In this document: in pieces, positions 7,923 through 9,965 of the stretch
Layout: each line of letters begins with the position of its first letter
Numbering within the stretch: position 1 is the first letter of the stretch
The notes under the pieces: model-generated
Databases searched by the model: none
What the model was told of the DNA's origin: nothing
The model's input: the letters and a program-made list of their open reading frames with translations, nothing else
Made by a program: the position numbers and the translations under genes
NCBI GenBank assembly: GCA_958407555.1
Contig: CATYJC010000063.1
Span: 1 to 9,965, forward strand
DNA from: an uncultured Collinsella sp.
GTDB taxonomy: Bacteria > Actinomycetota > Coriobacteriia > Coriobacteriales > Coriobacteriaceae
Length of the DNA stretch: 9,965 bases
Direction: 5' to 3'

Positions 7923-9071
7923 TTAATCGAGGATGTCGTCGAGGGCACTCTTGATACGGTCGGTCACCGACTTCTTACCGGATGCGACGTCATCGCCCAT
8001 CTCGTCGGCAAAGGCGCGAAGCAGCTCGCGCTGCTTGTTGGAGAGATTGGTGGGGACGACCACGCGCATCTGCACGATCAGACGACCGCGCGAACCGCCA
8101 CCGCCGATACGCGGCATGCCGTAATTGTTGACGCTCACGGTGTCACCGTACTGTGTGCCGGCGGGGACGCACACCTTGACGACCTCATCGGGCATAATGC
8201 CCTCGACCTCGATCTCGCAACCGAGCGCGGCCTGCGCAATCGAGATATCGCTCACCAAGTACAGATCATCGCCATTACGCTTAAAACGCTCGTGGTCGGC
8301 GACACGCACGTTGACGATCAGGTCGCCCGAGGGCTCACCACGAAGGCCGGCCTCGCCAAAGCCGCTCACGCGCAGCTGGCGACCGGTCGAAACGCCGGCG
8401 GGAATATCGATGTCGATCTTTTCGTGCGAAGGCGTGCGGCCCTGGCCGTCACAGGTCTCGCAGGGATGGTCGATAACCGTACCCTCGCCATGGCAGTCGG
8501 GACAAGGCGAAGAGGACTGGACCTGGCCCAGGAACGAACGCTGAACCGTCGTGACATAGCCCGTGCCGTGGCAGCGGCTGCATTGCTTTTCCTGTGCACC
8601 CTCGGCCCTACCGGTGCCGTTGCAATCCTCGCAGGGAGCAAGGCGGTCATAGCTGATCGTCTTTTTGCAACCGAGTGCCGCCTCCTCAAGGGTCACCGAA
8701 AGGGAGATGGCCATATCGCGGCCGCGACGACGCTCGCGGCGATTTCGGGCGCCACCGCCGGCACCGCCGCCAAAGAACGACGAGAAGAGGTCATCCATGC
8801 CCATGCCGCCAAAGATATCGTTGATATCGACGTAGCCCGAGCCGCCAGGGCCGTCCGCGGTGCCGTAACGGTCGTAGTTAGCACGCTTCTGCTCGTCGGA
8901 AAGAACGGAATAAGCCTCGTTGAGCTCTTTGAACTTGGCCTCGGCCTCGGGGTCGTCCGAAACGTCCGGGTGTACGGTACGGGCCTTCTTTAGAAACGCG
9001 CGCTTAATCGTCCGCGCGTCGGCATCCTTGTCGACGCCAAGTACCTCGTAGTAATCCCTATTTTCCGACAC
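7923..9071 (-). CDS. dnaJ: Molecular chaperone DnaJ (type I J-protein)
   Basis: Co-chaperone that delivers unfolded clients to DnaK and stimulates its ATPase through the J domain. The 382 residues have the full type I layout. The J domain (about 5-70) has HPD at 34-36, and a Gly/Phe-rich linker follows (about 72-110). Four zinc repeats are CEDCNGTG (147), CSRCHGTG (164), CPDCHGEG (190) and CETCDGQG (204). C-terminal domains I and II run to about 340, and the tail is the dimerisation region. I choose GTG at 9071, giving SENRDYYEVLG, because GGAAGG (9085-9080) is eight bases upstream and J domains begin there. An ATG 22 codons earlier (9137) adds residues without homology. It follows a second J-type gene by 81 bp; grpE, dnaK and hrcA are not in the window. 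Confidence 0.97.
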   Translation of the reverse strand: MSENRDYYEVLGVDKDADARTIKRAFLKKARTVHPDVSDDPEAEAKFKELNEAYSVLSDEQKRANYDRYGTADGPGGSGYVDINDIFGGMGMDDLFSSFFGGGAGGGARNRRERRRGRDMAISLSVTLEEAALGCKKTISYDRLAPCEDCNGTGRAEGAQEKQCSRCHGTGYVTTVQRSFLGQVQSSSPCPDCHGEGTVIDHPCETCDGQGRTPSHEKIDIDIPAGVSTGRQLRVSGFGEAGLRGEPSGDLIVNVRVADHERFKRNGDDLYLVSDISIAQAALGCEIEVEGIMPDEVVKVCVPAGTQYGDTVSVNNYGMPRIGGGGSRGRLIVQMRVVVPTNLSNKQRELLRAFADEMGDDVASGKKSVTDRIKSALDDILD

Positions 9072-9152
9072 GACCGAATCCTTCCGACTTTCATTAATGT
9101 CACAGTGCGTCCTATACCCAAGCTGGGCCGGCCGCAAACAGAGGGCTAGATG

Positions 9153-9965
9153 TTATTGCATTCCGTAAGGCGAAAGCATGGCACGCTGCGAGCAGCTCGC
9201 AAACCAAACCGACACGAGCGCAAACATAAATCCGTTGGCAAAACCATTGGCAAACTGCATCGCGCCGCGCTTCCACCACAGCAGGCTACGGTGAAGTACC
9301 CCATCCGAAAGCACCATGAACAGGCCCATGGCAAACGGAATAAAACACATCACGGCAAAGGCCGAGAACACACCCGAGATGGCCGACAGCACCAAAAATG
9401 GCGCCACGATGCCCATCAGGTAAAAACCGGTACGAGCCTTGCCTTCCAGACGCTCTGCCTCAACATGGGCGCGACCGACCAAATCGCCACCCGAGGCACC
9501 GTTGGTGCCGGCGTGACCCATACCGCCAATACGGACCTCGTCGCCATCGTGCGTACCGGCAGGAAACTCAATCGTCTGCTCGGAGGTCACACGGACACGG
9601 CCGCTGCCGCCGCAATCGAGGCAGGGGTCGGCGACGACCTTACCGGAACCGCCGCACTCGGGGCAGACCGACTGAAACGTGCCGGCACCGAACAGGAAGG
9701 ACAGGTCGACATCGATGTGGCCGCGACCACCGCAGCTCGGACAGGTATGTGCATGCTCGGACGAAACAGAACCCGAGCCGCCACAGTGGCCACAGGTATC
9801 GAAGCGCGTATAGCGGACAGTCTTGCGGGCACCGCCCTTGGCCTCCTTGGCGTCGAGCTTGATATCGACGACCACGTTGGCGCCGTTCTCGGGATTATAG
9901 GCAGCCTGCCCGCGACGCGGCTGGCCCCAGGCGCCACCAAAGGGAAAGCCGCCCTCAAAGGGATT
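9153..9965 (-). CDS. DnaJ-like protein with C-terminal membrane helices (5' end outside the window)
   Basis: Partial gene: 270 C-terminal residues are visible and the frame is open to the window edge, so any J domain lies outside. Counting from the edge, a Gly/Phe-rich linker (1-20) leads into C-terminal domain I (about 30-50). Four zinc repeats follow: CGHCGGSG (58), CPSCGGRG (75), CPECGGSG (101) and CLDCGGSG (115). The rest of domain I ends near GGDLVGRAHVEAE (159-171). Where a normal DnaJ continues into domain II and the dimerisation tail, this protein has hydrophobic segments at about 180-200, 202-219 and 241-257, with a basic LLWWKRG turn between the last two. I infer a membrane-attached J-protein with the client-binding part kept and the dimer part lost. 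It sits 81 bp ahead of dnaJ in the same direction. The role is unknown; a specialised DnaK partner at the membrane is a guess. Confidence 0.85.
   Translation of the reverse strand, partial: NPFEGGFPFGGAWGQPRRGQAAYNPENGANVVVDIKLDAKEAKGGARKTVRYTRFDTCGHCGGSGSVSSEHAHTCPSCGGRGHIDVDLSFLFGAGTFQSVCPECGGSGKVVADPCLDCGGSGRVRVTSEQTIEFPAGTHDGDEVRIGGMGHAGTNGASGGDLVGRAHVEAERLEGKARTGFYLMGIVAPFLVLSAISGVFSAFAVMCFIPFAMGLFMVLSDGVLHRSLLWWKRGAMQFANGFANGFMFALVSVWFASCSQRAMLSPYGMQ
9229..9252 (-). repeat. 12-bp tandem duplication in the DnaJ-like gene
   Basis: Two adjacent 12-base units on the plus strand, ccgttggcaaaa and ccattggcaaac, share 10 of 12 bases and encode the doubled four-residue unit in QFANGFANGF. The duplication lies just before the last hydrophobic segment. 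It is a small in-frame duplication of no known function. Confidence 0.55.

Noticed and set aside
7254..8993. 579-codon open frame on the plus strand across mtaB and dnaJ
   Set aside because: Same reason: it crosses two certain genes in antisense and has repetitive low-information composition.
9072..9137. Upstream ATG extension of dnaJ by 22 codons
   Set aside because: No Shine-Dalgarno site precedes it and the added residues do not resemble DnaJ, whereas the GTG at 9071 has GGAAGG at a proper distance and begins at the J domain.
9072..9152. Promoter or heat-shock operator ahead of dnaJ
   Set aside because: TTGCGG and TATAGG are present but only 15 bp apart and match poorly. No CIRCE (TTAGCACTC-N9-GAGTGCTAA) or HspR-type repeat is visible.

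Overview
The window is a densely packed run of ten housekeeping genes, all read from the minus strand. In transcription order (right to left) they are: a 5'-truncated DnaJ-like membrane protein, dnaJ, mtaB, phoH (ybeZ), ybeY, dgkA, era, recO, rpsO and pnp. The DNA is GC-rich, and GTG and TTG start codons are used alongside good AGGAG-type ribosome binding sites. Gene content, the acidic extension on Era and the long Arg/Glu/Ser tail on PNPase suggest a high-GC actinobacterium, most likely Coriobacteriia (Collinsella-like). That placement is inference from protein style and gene order; there is no rRNA or other decisive marker here.

Right part (about 6620-9965): a J-protein paralog runs off the right edge, followed after 81 bp by a complete type I DnaJ. 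After 9 bp comes mtaB (tRNA methylthiotransferase), whose 3' end overlaps phoH by 20 bp. The visible part of the paralog has a Gly/Phe linker, four zinc-finger repeats and most of C-terminal domain I. Where C-terminal domain II and the dimerisation region should be, it has membrane helices. This is the least conventional protein in the window.

Middle part (2910-6640): phoH, ybeY, dgkA, era and recO are spaced by -4 to +12 bp, so they are almost certainly one transcript with translational coupling. PhoH, YbeY and Era are linked to rRNA maturation and RNA metabolism. DgkA recycles lipid carriers or diacylglycerol, and RecO acts in recombinational repair.

Left part (1-2909): rpsO lies 138 bp beyond recO and has a leader with a perfect 16-bp palindrome. 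A strong intrinsic terminator separates rpsO from pnp, and a second strong terminator closes pnp. The 150-bp rpsO-pnp gap also holds two more hairpins and an imperfect 13-bp direct repeat. This resembles the well-known Escherichia coli rpsO-t1-pnp layout, where an internal terminator and a processed leader hairpin set PNPase levels.

I see no mobile element, tRNA or rRNA gene, CRISPR array, phage gene or clearly foreign segment. The longest gap without a gene is 150 bp. I did not find a wholly new system. The points that merit a second look are the membrane-type J-protein paralog, the acidic N-terminus of Era, and the RNA structures in the rpsO, recO and pnp leaders.
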